Below, one piece after another: positions 5,664-6,281 of a stretch of 6,281 nt of DNA. The notes under the pieces were generated by a model. It was not told the origin of the DNA, did no database searches, and saw only the letters and a list, made by a program, of their open reading frames with translations. A program made the position numbers and the translations under genes. The DNA is from Holophagae bacterium. Lineage in GTDB: Bacteria > Acidobacteriota > Thermoanaerobaculia > Thermoanaerobaculales > Sulfomarinibacteraceae. Where the stretch lies: contig JAUWTC010000162.1 of NCBI GenBank assembly GCA_030609785.1, positions 1 to 6,281 of the forward strand. The letters are read 5' to 3'. How positions within the stretch are numbered: position 1 is the first letter of the stretch; every line of letters begins with the position of its first letter.

Positions 5664-6281
5664 TCAGAACAAGAACGAATACCCGATCTTGGCGAAGAGA
5701 GTTCGGTTCTCGGTCCTCAGGTCATAGTTTTCGTTGCCCTCGGCACCATCGCTGTAACCGACGAATACGACCGTGCGCGGGTTGACCTTGTAGGAAAAGA
5801 GGAACTGAGTGAACAGGCCCTGACTTTCCCGGTCGACCACATCCTCGTACAACAGCGGGTCACGGTCGATGTCGGTGTGCTGGACGATCAACCTGATGAA
5901 GGTCCGGACGTTGAACTGCCACACCCCCCGAAGTTCGGTGACCGCGGCGGAAAACAACCGCCCCTCGTCGACATCGAGCGTCTGGTAGTTGCAGTCGAGA
6001 TCCAACAGGAGGTGCCGACCGCCCCGGACCGTCACCCCAGGGTTGAGATTCAAACGAGTGGCCGGCTGAACGTGCGTGAAATCGATCCAGTCGCCATAGA
6101 GCGCACTCAGCCCGAATTGCACAATCCGATTGGGCTGCATACCGCCCCTGACCCAATAGCTGTCGGTCGAGAAGTGGGTTCCGGCGTAAACCCTTGTGCC
6201 GTTGGAGATCCGAAGGTGTCCCGTGCTCTGGAACGGCCCCTCGTAGGTGAACCACGCCTCGGTTTCCCGGTCAAAGAAGGA
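5664..6281 (-). CDS. DUF5916-type outer-membrane beta-barrel protein, C-terminal part
   Basis: The frame is open from the window edge at 6281 to TGA at 5666-5664, giving the last 205 residues; the start lies outside. Aromatic and polar residues alternate as in amphipathic beta strands throughout (for example HLLLDLDCNYQTLDV, QFNVRTFIRLIVQHTDI and RTVVFVGYSD). The chain ends in IGYSFLF, with the C-terminal Phe recognised by the BAM insertion machinery. The pattern FGLSALYGDWIDF ... LNLNPGVTVRGGRHLLLDLD ... LFTQFLFSYKVNPRTVVFVGYSD matches, from memory, the end of DUF5916 proteins. These are often about 700-900 residues with an N-terminal CBM9-like carbohydrate-binding domain. Their function is unknown; surface polymer handling has been proposed. 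The stop faces the cyclase stop 20 nt away, so the two genes are convergent and transcribed separately. A shorter version starting at ATG 6140 would be an artefact, as the homologous strand pattern continues upstream. Confidence 0.85.
   Translation of the reverse strand, partial: SFFDRETEAWFTYEGPFQSTGHLRISNGTRVYAGTHFSTDSYWVRGGMQPNRIVQFGLSALYGDWIDFTHVQPATRLNLNPGVTVRGGRHLLLDLDCNYQTLDVDEGRLFSAAVTELRGVWQFNVRTFIRLIVQHTDIDRDPLLYEDVVDRESQGLFTQFLFSYKVNPRTVVFVGYSDGAEGNENYDLRTENRTLFAKIGYSFLF

Noticed and set aside
5650..5665. CCCGG-CT-CCGGG inverted repeat between the convergent stops as a terminator
   Set aside because: The 2-nt loop is too short for the full stem, the remaining stem is weak, and no T-run follows on either strand.

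Overview
The window is GC-rich, roughly 60 percent by eye, with compact bacterial gene layout. Its content is a Reg_prop/Y_Y_Y sensor fused to a GGDEF domain, a large outer-membrane protein of the DUF5916 type, and a TolC-type efflux channel. This suggests a Gram-negative environmental bacterium, most like members of Acidobacteriota or a neighbouring phylum. The taxon is inferred from gene content and not proven.

Layout. (1) Positions 1-1121, minus strand: most of an outer-membrane efflux channel (TolC/OEP family, metal-efflux-like), cut at its C-terminus by the window edge. (2) Positions 1202-1606, minus: a small secreted protein with eight cysteines. It lies directly upstream of the channel gene and is probably in the same transcript, behind a sigma-70-like promoter with an overlapping dyad. 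(3) Positions 1683-1788: a compact structured region with an intrinsic terminator for the next gene, a perfect 16-bp palindrome and a further competing hairpin. (4) Positions 1786-2427, minus: a 213-aa exported coiled-coil protein of unknown function. (5) Positions 2428-2595: a divergent intergenic region holding a candidate -10 box placed for a leaderless mRNA. (6) Positions 2596-5643, plus: a 1015-aa membrane-anchored diguanylate cyclase with 14 propeller blades outside the membrane. (7) Positions 5664-6281, minus: the C-terminal 205 residues of a DUF5916-type outer-membrane beta-barrel protein, convergent with the cyclase.

How the genes relate. Genes 1 and 2 look like part of a metal or toxicant efflux operon: a cysteine-rich exported protein plus the outer-membrane exit duct. 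Adaptor and RND pump genes would be expected beyond position 1, which cannot be seen here. The cyclase would sense a periplasmic ligand and make c-di-GMP in the cytoplasm. It carries both the active-site and the product-inhibition motifs. Nothing in the sequence ties it functionally to the efflux genes. No tRNA, rRNA, CRISPR array or transposase was recognised.
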